A stretch of DNA of 64,000 nucleotides from JANNMJ01 sp031426455 (GCA_031426455.1 JANPLI010000211.1:1-64000); one strand, 5' to 3'; shown: positions 8,585-17,895, counted from the first letter of the stretch. A program made the numbers and translations. The notes: generated by a model not told the origin, from the sequence alone.

Positions 8585-8878
8585 ATGCGCACCCAGGCCT
8601 GGCTGTATTTTTTGCTATTTGAAGCGGGCAGCTACGCCCTGCTGACGCTACTGTTACGCGGCGTGGGCTACGACGATCAATGGACCCCTGACAACACCAT
8701 TACCGCCAATTGGGTCAAAGCGGTGTGGTTTTTACTCGGTCACCTGCTGCTTACCCTGGCTGGCTACCTGGCCCTGAGTCAGCGCCTGCCCCAGAAATAC
8801 CGCGCGCAGGCGTTGCCCTGGTTCGGCCGTTCGCTACTCGCAATGCTGGTCGAACTGGTGGTGCTGATGGGTTTCTAG
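8585..8878 (+). CDS. Small membrane protein of unknown function
   Basis: A 97-residue protein with three hydrophobic segments (about residues 5-25, 45-65 and 78-96), probably an inner-membrane protein. The start at ATG 8585 is preceded by TACCTTGC (8571-8578), six bases before the ATG, so the mRNA may be leaderless. Upstream in-frame codons lie in the promoter region and would precede the likely transcription start, so they are ignored. It is divergent from the secreted-protein gene 7889-8503. Its TAG stop is the first element of the heptad hairpin at 8876. No family is recognised. Confidence 0.6.
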   Translation: MRTQAWLYFLLFEAGSYALLTLLLRGVGYDDQWTPDNTITANWVKAVWFLLGHLLLTLAGYLALSQRLPQKYRAQALPWFGRSLLAMLVELVVLMGF

Positions 8879-8941
8879 TTGCTGGTTTCTGGTTGCTTGA
8901 TTCCGAACAAACCAGAAACAAGCAACCAGAAACAAGCAACT
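8876..8941. repeat. Intergenic hairpin with 7/14-bp periodic arms between convergent genes
   Basis: Left arm 8876-8900 (tggtttc, tggttgc, ttgattc heptads), right arm 8908-8941 with caagcaa and ccagaaa alternating twice (14-bp period). It begins at the TAG of the plus-strand gene and ends three bases before the ppa stop, so it sits between two convergent 3' ends and could act as a bidirectional terminator. Confidence 0.75.
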
Positions 8942-8943
8942 CC

Positions 8944-9492
8944 TCAACCCATTACCTCGCGCGGGGTGTCTTCGTAGAGCTTGATGGCGCGCCGGATGAT
9001 TTCCAGCGCCTCCTCGCGGCCGAGGAAGTTTTCGACTACCACCGTCTTGCCTTCCAGCTTTTTGTAGTCTTCGTAGAAACCCCGGATTTCGAGCAGCATA
9101 TGCGGCGGCAGGTCCGAAAGGTCGTTGAGGTGATTGACGGACTGGTCGTTCGCCGCCACGGCGATGATCTTGTCGTCTTCTTCATTGGCGTCGATCATCT
9201 GCATCACGCCGATAACTTTGGCTTCGAGCAGGCACATCGGCGGCACATCCACCGAGCAGAGGACCATAATGTCGAGGGGGTCCTTGTCGTCGCAGTACGT
9301 ACGCGGAATGAAGCCGTAAGCCGCCGGGTAATGGACGGCCGAGAACAGCACGCGGTCGAGTTTGAGCAGGCCGCTGGCCTTGTCCAGTTCGTATTTGCCG
9401 CGCGAGCCTTTTGGAATTTCGATGATGGCCTGCACGGTTTCGGGCGTGTTGTCGCCGTAATGAACGTCGTGCCAGGGGCTGAAAAGCGCCAT
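8944..9492 (-). CDS. ppa: Inorganic pyrophosphatase, family I
   Basis: Hydrolyses pyrophosphate to phosphate, pulling biosynthetic reactions forward in the cytoplasm. The 182-residue protein has the family I fold signatures: EIPKGSRGKYELD (about 24-36), the metal-binding stretch YCDDKDPLDIMVLC (about 67-80) and the later acidic EDDKI segment (about 108-112). In the usual D-G/S/N-D-P-x-D signature the small second residue is Lys here (DKDPLD); this may be a clade variant and should not remove the metal-binding Asp residues. Length is typical for a bacterial enzyme. It is monocistronic between two heptad hairpins. Confidence 0.95.
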   Translation of the reverse strand: MALFSPWHDVHYGDNTPETVQAIIEIPKGSRGKYELDKASGLLKLDRVLFSAVHYPAAYGFIPRTYCDDKDPLDIMVLCSVDVPPMCLLEAKVIGVMQMIDANEEDDKIIAVAANDQSVNHLNDLSDLPPHMLLEIRGFYEDYKKLEGKTVVVENFLGREEALEIIRRAIKLYEDTPREVMG

Positions 9493-9656
9493 TTTATATT
9501 AGTTGGGGAGAAGGCCGGCTAAGCGGCCGTTAAAGCAGAACGGTGATCGTCGGCGACACGGTAGGCAAACGCCACAGCCGCCGGGCAGCTACTGAATGAA
9601 GCCGCAAAGTAACCGCCGCCCTAACCAACCCGGCGCGTGGCCCGGCCGCTGGTTAA

Positions 9657-9732
9657 GTCAGAGGTGCGAAGTGCGAAGTGCGAGGTTAGGGAAGAATACC
9701 CGCCTGACTTCGCACCTCGCCCTTCGCACCTC
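9657..9732. repeat. Intergenic hairpin of GTGCGAA heptads
   Basis: Left arm gaggtgcgaagtgcgaagtg (9661-9680) with three copies of gtgcgaa-like 7-mers, right arm 9702-9732 with cttcgcacctcgc and cttcgcacctc. It lies directly after the pafA stop on the minus strand and upstream of ppa. A perfect aagtcag/ctgactt pair extends the stem base. Confidence 0.8.
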
Positions 9733-9735
9733 ATC

Positions 9736-11460
9736 CTATCTTCCCAACACTTCGTGCAGCGGGGTGCCGGTGGCGCCGTTGGGCTCCTGAATGCGGAGCC
9801 ACTGGGCGAGGGTAGGGGCGATGTCGGTGATGCGGGCGTTGTGGGCGCTTTCGCCGGGCGTCACGCCCCAGCCCCAGAACAGCAGCGGCACGTGGGTGTC
9901 GTAGTTGCCCGCCGAGCCGTGGGTGGTGCCTTTGGTCAGCGGCCCCGCGTAGCCTTCGAGCCAGCCCGGTTCCAGCACCACCAGCACATCGCCGGAGCGC
10001 TTGGGGTAGAAGCCGTTTTCGAGGAAGCTCAGCAGGCCTTCGGTCCAGTGCGAGCGGGTGAGGTCGGTGCCGGTGATGGCGCGGCTGACGCCCGAAAAGC
10101 CTTCCATAAAGCGCGCGGCCACGTTTTCGACGGCCGTCAGCTCCAGTTTGCGCTCCGCAATCAATGGCCGGTTCAGGTACACCTGCTGGTTGTCGTAGGC
10201 TAGTACCCACTGGCCTTTGCCGTAGCGGCGGGCCATTTCGTGCTGGAGCGAGTCGCGCATCAGCACCGGCCCGATAGAGCCGGCGGGAATATGCTTGTCG
10301 GCCAAAAAGCCCGGTGCGTGCGCCGCGCCGTGGTCGGCGGTCAAAAAAACCAGGGCTTGCCCCTTGCCCACCTGTTGGTCCAGCGCGTCGAGCAGCCGGC
10401 CGAGGTCGCGGTCGAGGCGCAGGTACGTATCTTCGACTTCCACCGAATTCGGGCCGTAGAAGTGGCCCACGTAGTCGGTGGACGAAAAGCTGAGGGCCAG
10501 AAAGTCCGTCGCCGGCCCTTGCCCCAGCTTTTCCTGCCGAACGGCTTCGAGCGCAAAGTCCAGCGTCAGCGTGTTGCCGAAGGGCGTCTGCCGGATCAGG
10601 TCGTAGGACGAAGGTGGCTGCGAGGCCATTGGCACTTTCGGCAGGCCGGCGCGCTGAATGGCCGGCAGGTCGTGCGGAAAAACGGGCTTGGTTTCGCCGG
10701 CAAACAGGTTTTCCCAGGGCACGTCGTCGGCCGTCGATTCGGTGTAGTCGGCCAGTGGGCGCAGCGGCGTCCAGGGCTGACTGAGGTAGGCGCTGGCCGG
10801 GGCCTTGGCATTCCAGGCCGTGACCCAGGCGGGTAGGGCCGGGGTGTAATACGTGCTGGTGATGAAGCCGCCGATGGTGCCGTCGAACCAGTAGCAGGCC
10901 GTGGGGAAGTGCCCGGCGGGCAGAATGGCCCCCCGGTCTTTGAGGCACACGCCGATGACTTTGGCGCGCGGGTCGGCGAGGCGCAGCTCGTCGGTAATGG
11001 TGGTGGTGAGCAGATTTTTCGGCGACATCTGCCCCGCTGCGGACGTACTGCCCACGGTTTGCACAGCGGGGTCGGCGGCGACGTAGGTCGCTTTACCGGC
11101 TTCGCGCACGAACCAGTCGTTGCCCACAATCCCGTTCGCCGACGGCGCCGCGCCCGTGTACACGCTCGCGTGGCCCGGTCCGGTGTAGGTGGGTACGTAG
11201 GTAAAGTGGGTGTTAGTGTACGAAAAACCTTTGCTCATCAGGCGCTTGAAGCCGCCGTTGGGAGCGTACTTGTCCCAGTAACGGGTCAGGAAGTCGTAGC
11301 GCATCTGGTCCACTACGATGCCCACCACCAGCTTGGGCCGGGGCAGTGGCGCGGCGGGGTTGAGCGGCTTGGCCGAATGCTGGGCGAAGGCGGGCGCGGT
11401 CGTCAGCAGGAGCGGCACGGCCAGCAGGGCGGTCAACAGAAAGAGCCGATTTCGTTTCAT
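9736..11460 (-). CDS. pafA: PafA-type alkaline phosphatase (secreted)
   Basis: A 574-residue secreted phosphomonoesterase of the alkaline phosphatase/NPP superfamily, releasing phosphate from organic esters in the periplasm. A signal peptide ends near APAFAQ (residue 27). Visible catalytic residues match PafA: metal ligand Asp51 in VVDQMRYDF, nucleophile Thr93 in TYTGPGH, Asn114 in GIVGNDW, and the LKDRGA motif with Lys174 and Arg176 that identifies the PafA subgroup rather than classical PhoA. Later metal ligands appear in TADHGAAHAPG and NYDTHVP. The start at ATG 11460 is preceded by minus-strand GACCTTTG (11467-11474) six bases upstream, so the mRNA may be leaderless; the longer ORF back to 11577 has no signal peptide and is rejected. 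Confidence 0.92.
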   Translation of the reverse strand: MKRNRLFLLTALLAVPLLLTTAPAFAQHSAKPLNPAAPLPRPKLVVGIVVDQMRYDFLTRYWDKYAPNGGFKRLMSKGFSYTNTHFTYVPTYTGPGHASVYTGAAPSANGIVGNDWFVREAGKATYVAADPAVQTVGSTSAAGQMSPKNLLTTTITDELRLADPRAKVIGVCLKDRGAILPAGHFPTACYWFDGTIGGFITSTYYTPALPAWVTAWNAKAPASAYLSQPWTPLRPLADYTESTADDVPWENLFAGETKPVFPHDLPAIQRAGLPKVPMASQPPSSYDLIRQTPFGNTLTLDFALEAVRQEKLGQGPATDFLALSFSSTDYVGHFYGPNSVEVEDTYLRLDRDLGRLLDALDQQVGKGQALVFLTADHGAAHAPGFLADKHIPAGSIGPVLMRDSLQHEMARRYGKGQWVLAYDNQQVYLNRPLIAERKLELTAVENVAARFMEGFSGVSRAITGTDLTRSHWTEGLLSFLENGFYPKRSGDVLVVLEPGWLEGYAGPLTKGTTHGSAGNYDTHVPLLFWGWGVTPGESAHNARITDIAPTLAQWLRIQEPNGATGTPLHEVLGR

Positions 11461-11576
11461 TGCCTGCAAAGGTCGGCACGGGCTTCGTGGCCTGGCGGCG
11501 CCGGCCGGCCGTACCTTCGCGTCACTGCCGGCCACCCCCACCCAACGCATTCCGCGCCGGCCCCGAACGTATCCCA

Positions 11577-11978
11577 ATGGAAGTCGAAATCTTCACCCTC
11601 TGCGAGTACGCGCATACGTACGACGGCAACAAGCTCACCATCGTCGGCACCTTCGATGGCATCCAGGCCCCCCAGTTTCCGGCCCAGCACGCCTCCTGCT
11701 CCATCGCGGTCAAGCTTCGCTTCGCCGAGTCGGAAGCCGGCTCCCATTCGATGGTGCTGAAAATGGTGAACGCCGCCGGCACCCCGGTTTTCCCGGAGCT
11801 GCAAGGCAATATCGAAGTCGGCCGCCCCGCGCCCGGCACCCACGCCGCCGTGGCAATGGCGATTCATATCAACCAGATTCCGTTCGAGAAGCCCGGTCGC
11901 TTCTCCTTCGAGCTGCACATCGACGGCGAATGGCGCGCGGGCCTGCCGTTGTTGGTGTCGCAGGCGCAGGTGGCGTAG
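11577..11978 (+). CDS. DUF6941 family protein
   Basis: A 133-residue cytosolic protein starting at ATG 11577 with MEVEIFTLCEYAHTYDGNKL and TIVGTFD, the recognisable beginning of DUF6941, a small beta-sandwich family whose function is unknown. The rest shows alternating beta strands (MVLKMVNAAGTPVFPEL, HAAVAMAIHINQIPFEKPG). A -7-like TACCTTCG lies at 11512-11519, placing the transcript start about 50 bases upstream. It is divergent from pafA and converges on eno, from which it is separated by a strong terminator. Confidence 0.8.
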   Translation: MEVEIFTLCEYAHTYDGNKLTIVGTFDGIQAPQFPAQHASCSIAVKLRFAESEAGSHSMVLKMVNAAGTPVFPELQGNIEVGRPAPGTHAAVAMAIHINQIPFEKPGRFSFELHIDGEWRAGLPLLVSQAQVA

Positions 11979-11996
11979 TAAGCCGCTTCGTAATCA

Positions 11997-12041
11997 ACCA
12001 AACGGCCGGTCAGCAAAATGCTGACCGGCCGTTTGGTTTTT
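11997..12041. terminator. Bidirectional intrinsic terminator between DUF6941 gene and eno
   Basis: A perfect 18-bp stem (11997-12014 with 12020-12037) has the loop aaaat, is followed by T-rich sequence on the plus strand, and starts with ACCAAAC so the minus strand also ends in Ts. It lies between two convergent genes. Confidence 0.9.
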
Positions 12042-12066
12042 CCGGAAAGATGGGCGGGCAGCTGCC

Positions 12067-13347
12067 TTAAAACTTCCGGCCCGGATAAAAAGCCACCTCG
12101 CCGAGTTCCTGTTCGATGCGCAGGAGCTGGTTGTACTTGGCCATCCGGTCGGAGCGCGACGCCGAGCCGGTTTTGATTTGGCCCGTGTTCAGGGCCACGG
12201 CCAGGTCGGCGATGGTGCTGTCCTCGGTTTCGCCGGAACGGTGGCTCATAATGCTCTTGTAGCCGTTACGGCGGCCCAGGTTCACGGCGGCGATGGTTTC
12301 GGTAAGGGTGCCGATCTGATTTACTTTGATCAGAATGGCGTTGCCGATGCCCTGGTCAATGCCCTGCTGAAGGCGCGTCACATTGGTCACGAACAGATCA
12401 TCTCCCACCACCTGGCACTGCTTGCCGATGGAATCGGTGTGAAGCTTCCAGCCGGCCCAGTCGTCTTCGGCCATCCCGTCCTCGATGCTCAGGATCGGGT
12501 ACTTCTTCACCCAGTCGGCCCAGTAGTCGGCCATCTGCTGCGAAGTGAGTTGGTCGCCGGTCGATTTTTTGAAGGTGTAGAGGCCGGTTTTGGCGTCGTA
12601 GAACTCCGACGTAGCGGCGTCCATCGCGATGCCGATTTCCTCGCCCGGCTTGTAGCCTGCGGCTTCGATGGCTTGCAGCACCACCTGAATGGCTTCCTCG
12701 TTGGAGCGGATGTTCGGGGCGAAACCGCCTTCGTCGCCCACGTTGGTGCTCAGACCCTTCTTTTTCAGCACGGCCTTCAGGTGATGGAACACCTCGGTGC
12801 CCCAGCGCAGGCCCTCCGAGAACGAAGGCGCCCCGACGGGCATAATCATAAACTCCTGGAAGTCGATGGAGTTGTCGGCGTGCGAGCCGCCGTTCAGAAT
12901 ATTCATCATCGGCACCGGCAACGTGCTGGCGCCCACGCCACCCACGTAGCGGTAGAGCGGCAGGCCCAGCTCCTGCGCCGCCGCCCGCGCTACGGCCAGG
13001 CTCACGCCCAGAATGGCGTTGGCGCCCAGGTTGGCCTTGTTGGGGGTGCCGTCGAGGTCGATCAGCAGTTGGTCGATCAGGCTCTGCTCAGTCACATCGA
13101 AGCCGATCAGTTCCTCGGCGATGATGTCGTTGACGTTGGCCACGGCCTTCGTCACGCCTTTGCCCATATACTGGCTATTGTCCTCGTCGCGCAGCTCGAC
13201 GGCCTCGTGCGAGCCGGTGGAAGCACCCGACGGCACCGCGGCCCGGCCCAGCGCGCCGGATTCGGTGCGCACATCCACTTCTACGGTGGGGTTGCCGCGC
13301 GAGTCAAAAATCTGGCGGGCGATGATGTCAGTGATCATTCCAGTCAT
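12067..13347 (-). CDS. eno: Enolase
   Basis: Converts 2-phosphoglycerate to phosphoenolpyruvate in glycolysis. The 426-residue protein has the full enolase signature set: ARQIFDSRGNPTVEVDV near the N terminus, SGASTGSHEAVELRD, the SHADNSIDFQEFMI loop, metal ligands in AMDAATSEFYD and SIEDGMAEDDW, catalytic Lys in ILIKVNQIGTL and the C-terminal MSHRSGETED. I start at ATG 13347 (MTGMITDII); ATG 13338 is equally possible. The longer ORF to 13485 is translated from the heptad hairpin and is rejected. Confidence 0.98.
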   Translation of the reverse strand: MTGMITDIIARQIFDSRGNPTVEVDVRTESGALGRAAVPSGASTGSHEAVELRDEDNSQYMGKGVTKAVANVNDIIAEELIGFDVTEQSLIDQLLIDLDGTPNKANLGANAILGVSLAVARAAAQELGLPLYRYVGGVGASTLPVPMMNILNGGSHADNSIDFQEFMIMPVGAPSFSEGLRWGTEVFHHLKAVLKKKGLSTNVGDEGGFAPNIRSNEEAIQVVLQAIEAAGYKPGEEIGIAMDAATSEFYDAKTGLYTFKKSTGDQLTSQQMADYWADWVKKYPILSIEDGMAEDDWAGWKLHTDSIGKQCQVVGDDLFVTNVTRLQQGIDQGIGNAILIKVNQIGTLTETIAAVNLGRRNGYKSIMSHRSGETEDSTIADLAVALNTGQIKTGSASRSDRMAKYNQLLRIEQELGEVAFYPGRKF

Positions 13348-13371
13348 TGGAAAAAAATTAAGGGGGTTATA

Positions 13372-13506
13372 AAACAGGTGTTGGGTATTGGGCCTTTGGA
13401 CGTTAGGGCTCTGATGTTGGGTATTGGGCCTCTGGTTTTGGGTGTTAGGGCTTTGGTGTTGGGGCTTTAAGGTTGAATCCAACACCCTATACCCAACACC
13501 CCATCC
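13372..13506. repeat. Large intergenic hairpin of GTTGGGT-type heptads between carA and eno
   Basis: A long G/T-rich arm (13372-13470) made of about thirteen 7-mers (tgttggg, tattggg, gtgttag and similar) faces a shorter C/A-rich arm (13475-13505: ccaacac, cctatac, ccaacac, cccatcc). It fills the gap from the carA stop to the eno leader. Resembles the hairpin at 50697-50812 in unit sequence. Confidence 0.8.
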
Positions 13507-14625
13507 CTACCCCCGCTCCAGCAGGGCCAGGAAATCGTCGAAGAGGTAATGCGAGTCGTGCGGCCCCGGCGACGATTCCGGGTGATACTGCACCGAGAAA
13601 GCCCTGCCGTCGCGGCGGCGCAGGCCTTCGACGGTCTGGTCGTTGAGGTTCAGGTGGGTCACTTCCAGTTCGGGGTGGGCGGCTACGGCCGCCGCATCCA
13701 CCACGAAGCCGTGGTTTTGCGACGTGATCTCGCAGCGTCCGGTGAGCAGGTTTTTCACGGGGTGGTTCAGGCCCCGGTGGCCGTTGGGCATTTTGTAGGT
13801 GGGCACGTCGTGGGCCAGGGCCAGCATCTGGTGGCCGAGGCAGATGCCGAAGAGCGGCTTGGCCCGCGCCACAATGCCGCGCACCGAAGCAATGGCTTCG
13901 GTGGTGGCGGCGGGGTCGCCGGGGCCGTTCGAGACGAAGTAGCCGTCCGGCGCCCAGGCTTCCATCTCGGCCAGCGGCGTATCGTACGGAAACACCCGCA
14001 CCGCGCAGCCGCGCCGCGTGAGGTGACGCAGGATGTTCTGCTTCACGCCCAGGTCCAGCACCGCCACCCGGAAGCGGGGTTCGGCGCCGTCATCGGGCGG
14101 TAATTCATAGGATTCGGCCACCGACACGCGCGACGCCAGTTCCAGGCCGTCCATCGCCGGCACAGCACGCAACTGTTGCAGCAGGCGCGTTTCGTCCAGT
14201 TCTTCCGAAGAAATGATGGCATTCATCGCGCCGCGTTCGCGCACGTGGCGAACCAGCGCCCGCGTGTCCACGCCGCCGATGCCCACGATGCCGGCCTCCT
14301 CAAAATAGGCTTGCACGGAGCTTTCGGCTTCGCGGCGCGAGAAGAATTCCGAGAACTCGCGGCACACCAGGCCGGCAATCTGCACCCGGCCCGATTCCGT
14401 TTCGGCGCCCGTCACGCCGTAGTTGCCGATGTGCGGCGTGGTGGTCACCACCAGTTGGCCGCAGTACGAGGGGTCGGTGAAAACCTCCTGGTAGCCCCCC
14501 ATTCCGGTGGTGAAGCAGACTTCGCCGGTGGTGGTGCCCCGGCGGCCGAGCGGCCGGCCCCGGAAGACGGTGCCATCGGCCAGTAACAGAATCGCGGAAT
14601 CAGCGGGTAGCGGCGGGTGCGTCAT
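13507..14625 (-). CDS. carA: Carbamoyl phosphate synthase small (glutaminase) subunit
   Basis: Supplies ammonia from glutamine to CarB for carbamoyl phosphate, feeding pyrimidine and arginine synthesis. The protein from ATG 14625 is 372 residues. The N-terminal domain shows FTTGMGGYQEVFTDPSY, and the class I glutamine amidotransferase domain has the nucleophile Cys in FGICLGHQM, with the His/Glu pair in VQYHPESSPGPHDS. The start at 14625 (MTHPPLPADS) is favoured over 14637 because a perfect minus-strand -7 box TACCTTTG lies at 14635-14642, so the transcript probably begins within a few bases of the ATG. No carB is adjacent. Confidence 0.95.
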   Translation of the reverse strand: MTHPPLPADSAILLLADGTVFRGRPLGRRGTTTGEVCFTTGMGGYQEVFTDPSYCGQLVVTTTPHIGNYGVTGAETESGRVQIAGLVCREFSEFFSRREAESSVQAYFEEAGIVGIGGVDTRALVRHVRERGAMNAIISSEELDETRLLQQLRAVPAMDGLELASRVSVAESYELPPDDGAEPRFRVAVLDLGVKQNILRHLTRRGCAVRVFPYDTPLAEMEAWAPDGYFVSNGPGDPAATTEAIASVRGIVARAKPLFGICLGHQMLALAHDVPTYKMPNGHRGLNHPVKNLLTGRCEITSQNHGFVVDAAAVAAHPELEVTHLNLNDQTVEGLRRRDGRAFSVQYHPESSPGPHDSHYLFDDFLALLERG

Positions 14626-14634
14626 TCTGGATGC

Positions 14635-14642
14635 CAAAGGTA
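14635..14642 (-). promoter_or_regulatory. Candidate -7 box of the carA promoter
   Basis: Minus-strand TACCTTTG matches TAnnTTTG exactly. Expected start near 14628, three bases before the ATG at 14625, which implies a near-leaderless mRNA and fixes the start codon. Confidence 0.6.
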
Positions 14643-14731
14643 GGGCGCGGGGGAGCGTCCTTTGGATTCCTGCAGGCCGGCCCCCCGCTTCGTTCTGACG
14701 CCAACTGCGGCGCCGGGCGGCGGGGGATGCC

Positions 14732-14770
14732 TAATTTTGGGCCGGGCTGCGGAGCGGCCCGTTTTTTTTG
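14732..14770 (+). promoter_or_regulatory. -7 box followed at once by a GC hairpin with a T8 run, upstream of the GT117 gene
   Basis: TAATTTTG (14732-14739) is a perfect -7 box on the plus strand. Only a few bases later comes a cgggc/gcccg stem (about 14744-14761) and eight Ts (14762-14769). No plus-strand gene lies upstream to be terminated, so the hairpin would be at the 5' end of the GT117 transcript, about 85 nt before its ATG. It could be an attenuator or a 5' stabilising stem. Confidence 0.5.
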
Positions 14771-14856
14771 TGTCTGGCGGCGGGCTTCGCCCCGGCTCCG
14801 GGGCTGTGCAGGCCCGGCGCGGGTGGAAAGCGAAGCCGACGCCGCGTTTTGCTACT

Positions 14857-17800
14857 ATGCGTTCGTACCGCGTTTTGAATGATCTGGTGGGCTGGCTGGT
14901 CTTTGCCACCGCCACGGCCACTTATATGCTCACCCTGCAGCCTACGGCGGCGTTCTGGGACTGCGGCGAGTTCGCGGCCTGCGCCTACAAGCTGCTGATT
15001 CCGCACCCGCCGGGGGCGCCCACCTTTTTGCTGCTGGGCCGCGTGTTCTCGCTGTTGGCGATGGGCGACGTGACGAAGGTGGGCGTCTGGATGAACGCGT
15101 TGTCGGGCCTTTCGTCGTCGTTCACGGTGCTGTTTCTGTTCTGGAGCATCACGATGATGGCCCGCAAGATGCTCGTGGGCCTGCAAGCCGAGCCGGACGG
15201 CGGCCAGAAGTGGCTGATTATGGGCGCCGGTACGGTGGGCGCGCTGGCGTTCACGTTCTCCGATTCGTTCTGGTTTTCGGCCGTCGAATCGGAAGTGTAC
15301 GCGATGTCGGCCCTGTTCACGGCCTTCGTGGTGTGGGCGATGCTGAAGTGGGAGCGCGTGGCCGACGAGCCGGACTCCGACCGCTGGCTCGTGCTGATTG
15401 CCTACGCCGTGGGTCTGTCCATCGGCGTCCACTTGCTGAACCTGCTCGCCATTCCGGCGCTGGCGTTCATCTATTACTACCGCCGCTCGAAGAATATCAC
15501 CCTCAAAGGCGGTATCCTGACGTTTGGGCTGGCGGCGGTCATCATCCTGGCCATTATGGTGGGCATCATTCCGGGCTTACCCACCATCGCCGGGGCGTTC
15601 GAGGTGTTCTTCATCAACTCCGTGGGCCTGCCGTTCGGTTGGGGTATCTGGATTTTTCTGGCGCTTTTCATCAGCGCCATCGTCTTCGGTTTCCGGCGCT
15701 CGTTTCGCACCGGCTCGAAGCTGCTGAACACGGCGATGCTGTGCTTCACGTTCATCCTGATCGGTTATTCGTCGTACCTGATCGTACCGATCCGCTCGTC
15801 GTACCGGCCCACGATCAATGAGAATGACCCGGAGAACGTGCTGCTCTTTGTGAGCTACCTCAAGCGCGAACAGTACGGCGACCGCCCGCTGCTCTATGGC
15901 CCGCAATTCAACGCCGAGCCGGTGGCCCAGTCCGAAGGCGCCCCTGTGTACGAGCGCGATACGAAGGCCGGCCGTTACGTGGAGGTCGATCACCGGTTGA
16001 ATACCGACTACGCCGACCGCGACAAAGTGCTGCTGCCACGCATCTACTCGAACCAGGGCGGGCATTTGCAGGAGTACCAGAAGTGGGGCGTCAACATCCG
16101 CAAGGAATCGTACGTCGATCCCGAAGACCCGTCGGGCCAGCCGCGCGAGCGCTATGCCCGGCCCACGTTCGGCGAGAATATGGGCTACCTGTTCTCGTAC
16201 CAGTTCGGGCAGATGTACTGGCGCTATTTCGGCTGGAACTTCATCGGCCGCGACGGCGACGTGCAGCAGTCCGGCATTATGACGCCCTTTGAAAAACGCG
16301 CCACCCCGGATATGCCCGAACGCATCACGCAGTCGATGGCGCGCAACCAGTTCTTCGCCATTCCGCTGATTCTGGGTTTGTTGGGCTTCTTTTTTCAGGT
16401 TCGGAAGGACGACAAGGATGCCCTGATCGTCTCGTTGCTTTTCCTGCTCACGGGTCTGGCCATCGTCTTCTACCTCAACGAGCCACCGATTGAGCCGCGC
16501 GAGCGCGACTACGGCTACACCGGCTCGTTCTACGCCTTCTCGATGTGGATTGGGTTTGGGGTGATTGCCGTGGCCGACCTGCTGAAACGGTTCGTCGGTA
16601 GTCTCTCGATGCGCGCCGCCCTGGCCACGACGCTCTGCCTGACGGCGCCTGCCCTGATGGCCACTCAGGGCTGGGACGACCACGACCGCTCCGGCCTCTA
16701 CAACTCCGTCGATTCGGCCCGCAACCTGCTGGAATCCTGCGCCCCGAACTCGATTCTGTTCACTAACGGCGACAACGACACCTTCCCGCTCTGGTATGCC
16801 CAGGAGGTGGAAGGCATCCGGCGCGATGTGCGCGTGGCCGTGCTGAGCTATATGAACACCGACTGGTACATCAACCAGATGAAGCGCCGCGCCTACGAAA
16901 ACGATCCGTGGGTGACGACGCTCGACTCGACCAACTACCGCCAGGGCACCAACGATTACCTCCAGTATTCGGCCAACCCGCGCGTGGAAGCGGGCATCGA
17001 CCTGCGGCAGTTCATCGGCCTCGTCAAGCAAAACCATCCGGCGCTGGTGCTGGGCACGTCGGTGGGTAAGTCGATTCTCTCGTTTCCGACGAAGAAATTT
17101 TTCCTCGACGTGGACACCGCCGCTGTCCTGAAATCGGGCATCATTTCGCCGGAGCGCCGCGCCCAGGTGGTGCCCCGGATGGAGTGGACCCTGCGCGGCT
17201 CGATCCTGGAAAAGAAGAACCTGATCATCCTCGATATGATCCAGGCCAATAACTGGAAGCGGCCGATCTACTTCTCGACGACCGTCAACTCGGCCGATTT
17301 TATGGGGCTGATGCCATACTTCCAGCTCGAAGGGCTGGCCTACCGCCTGCTGCCTGCCAAAAACCCCAGCCTCGACCCGCGCGCCGAAGGCTATCCGGAC
17401 CGCGAGTTGATGCACCGGAATATGCTCACCAAGTTCCGGTACCGGAACCTCGACAACCCGCGGATCTTCTACGACGAGAACAACCTGCGCTTCCCGGCCA
17501 ATATGCGCGACAAGCTCTCGATTCTGGCCGAAACCCACCTCGCCGCCGGCGACACCGCCCGCGCCCGCGAAGTAGTGATGAAGGCCCTGGCCTGGATGCC
17601 CGACAAGTCGATTCCGTACGACTACTACTCGCCCCAGTTCATCGGCCCGCTCGTCAAGCTCGGCGAGCGCAAAAAGGCCGAGGAAATTATGGACGTGATG
17701 GCCGACCGCGCCGTGAAGTCGCTGAACTACTACGCTCTCCACGACACCCGCCAGTTGTTCGACACCGAGCGGCAGATGAGCCTGATCGTGCTGCAAAACC

Positions 17801-17895
17801 TGATGATCGCCGCCCAGCAGATCGGCGACCGCGCGCGGGCCGAGAAATTCCAGAACCTGTTCGGCCAGTTCTACGGCCCGATGGCGGGAGGGTAA
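14857..17895 (+). CDS. DUF2723 / glycosyltransferase family 117 membrane protein
   Basis: A 1012-residue membrane protein. The N-terminal 560 residues hold about a dozen helices; residues 10-180 carry the DUF2723 core (TLQPTAAFWDCGEFAACAYK, PHPPGAPTFLLLGRVFS, SDSFWFSAVESEVYAMS), with the DCGEF acidic pair in the first periplasmic loop, as in GT-C glycosyltransferases. The C-terminal half is periplasmic (TNGDNDTFPLWYAQEVEGIR region and TPR-like helices near the end). The family is assigned to GT117 and is thought to glycosylate secreted proteins in Bacteroidota; the exact substrate is unknown. Start chosen at ATG 14857 (MRSYRVLND); earlier in-frame codons cover the promoter. A strong terminator follows. 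Confidence 0.88.
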   Translation: MRSYRVLNDLVGWLVFATATATYMLTLQPTAAFWDCGEFAACAYKLLIPHPPGAPTFLLLGRVFSLLAMGDVTKVGVWMNALSGLSSSFTVLFLFWSITMMARKMLVGLQAEPDGGQKWLIMGAGTVGALAFTFSDSFWFSAVESEVYAMSALFTAFVVWAMLKWERVADEPDSDRWLVLIAYAVGLSIGVHLLNLLAIPALAFIYYYRRSKNITLKGGILTFGLAAVIILAIMVGIIPGLPTIAGAFEVFFINSVGLPFGWGIWIFLALFISAIVFGFRRSFRTGSKLLNTAMLCFTFILIGYSSYLIVPIRSSYRPTINENDPENVLLFVSYLKREQYGDRPLLYGPQFNAEPVAQSEGAPVYERDTKAGRYVEVDHRLNTDYADRDKVLLPRIYSNQGGHLQEYQKWGVNIRKESYVDPEDPSGQPRERYARPTFGENMGYLFSYQFGQMYWRYFGWNFIGRDGDVQQSGIMTPFEKRATPDMPERITQSMARNQFFAIPLILGLLGFFFQVRKDDKDALIVSLLFLLTGLAIVFYLNEPPIEPRERDYGYTGSFYAFSMWIGFGVIAVADLLKRFVGSLSMRAALATTLCLTAPALMATQGWDDHDRSGLYNSVDSARNLLESCAPNSILFTNGDNDTFPLWYAQEVEGIRRDVRVAVLSYMNTDWYINQMKRRAYENDPWVTTLDSTNYRQGTNDYLQYSANPRVEAGIDLRQFIGLVKQNHPALVLGTSVGKSILSFPTKKFFLDVDTAAVLKSGIISPERRAQVVPRMEWTLRGSILEKKNLIILDMIQANNWKRPIYFSTTVNSADFMGLMPYFQLEGLAYRLLPAKNPSLDPRAEGYPDRELMHRNMLTKFRYRNLDNPRIFYDENNLRFPANMRDKLSILAETHLAAGDTARAREVVMKALAWMPDKSIPYDYYSPQFIGPLVKLGERKKAEEIMDVMADRAVKSLNYYALHDTRQLFDTERQMSLIVLQNLMIAAQQIGDRARAEKFQNLFGQFYGPMAGG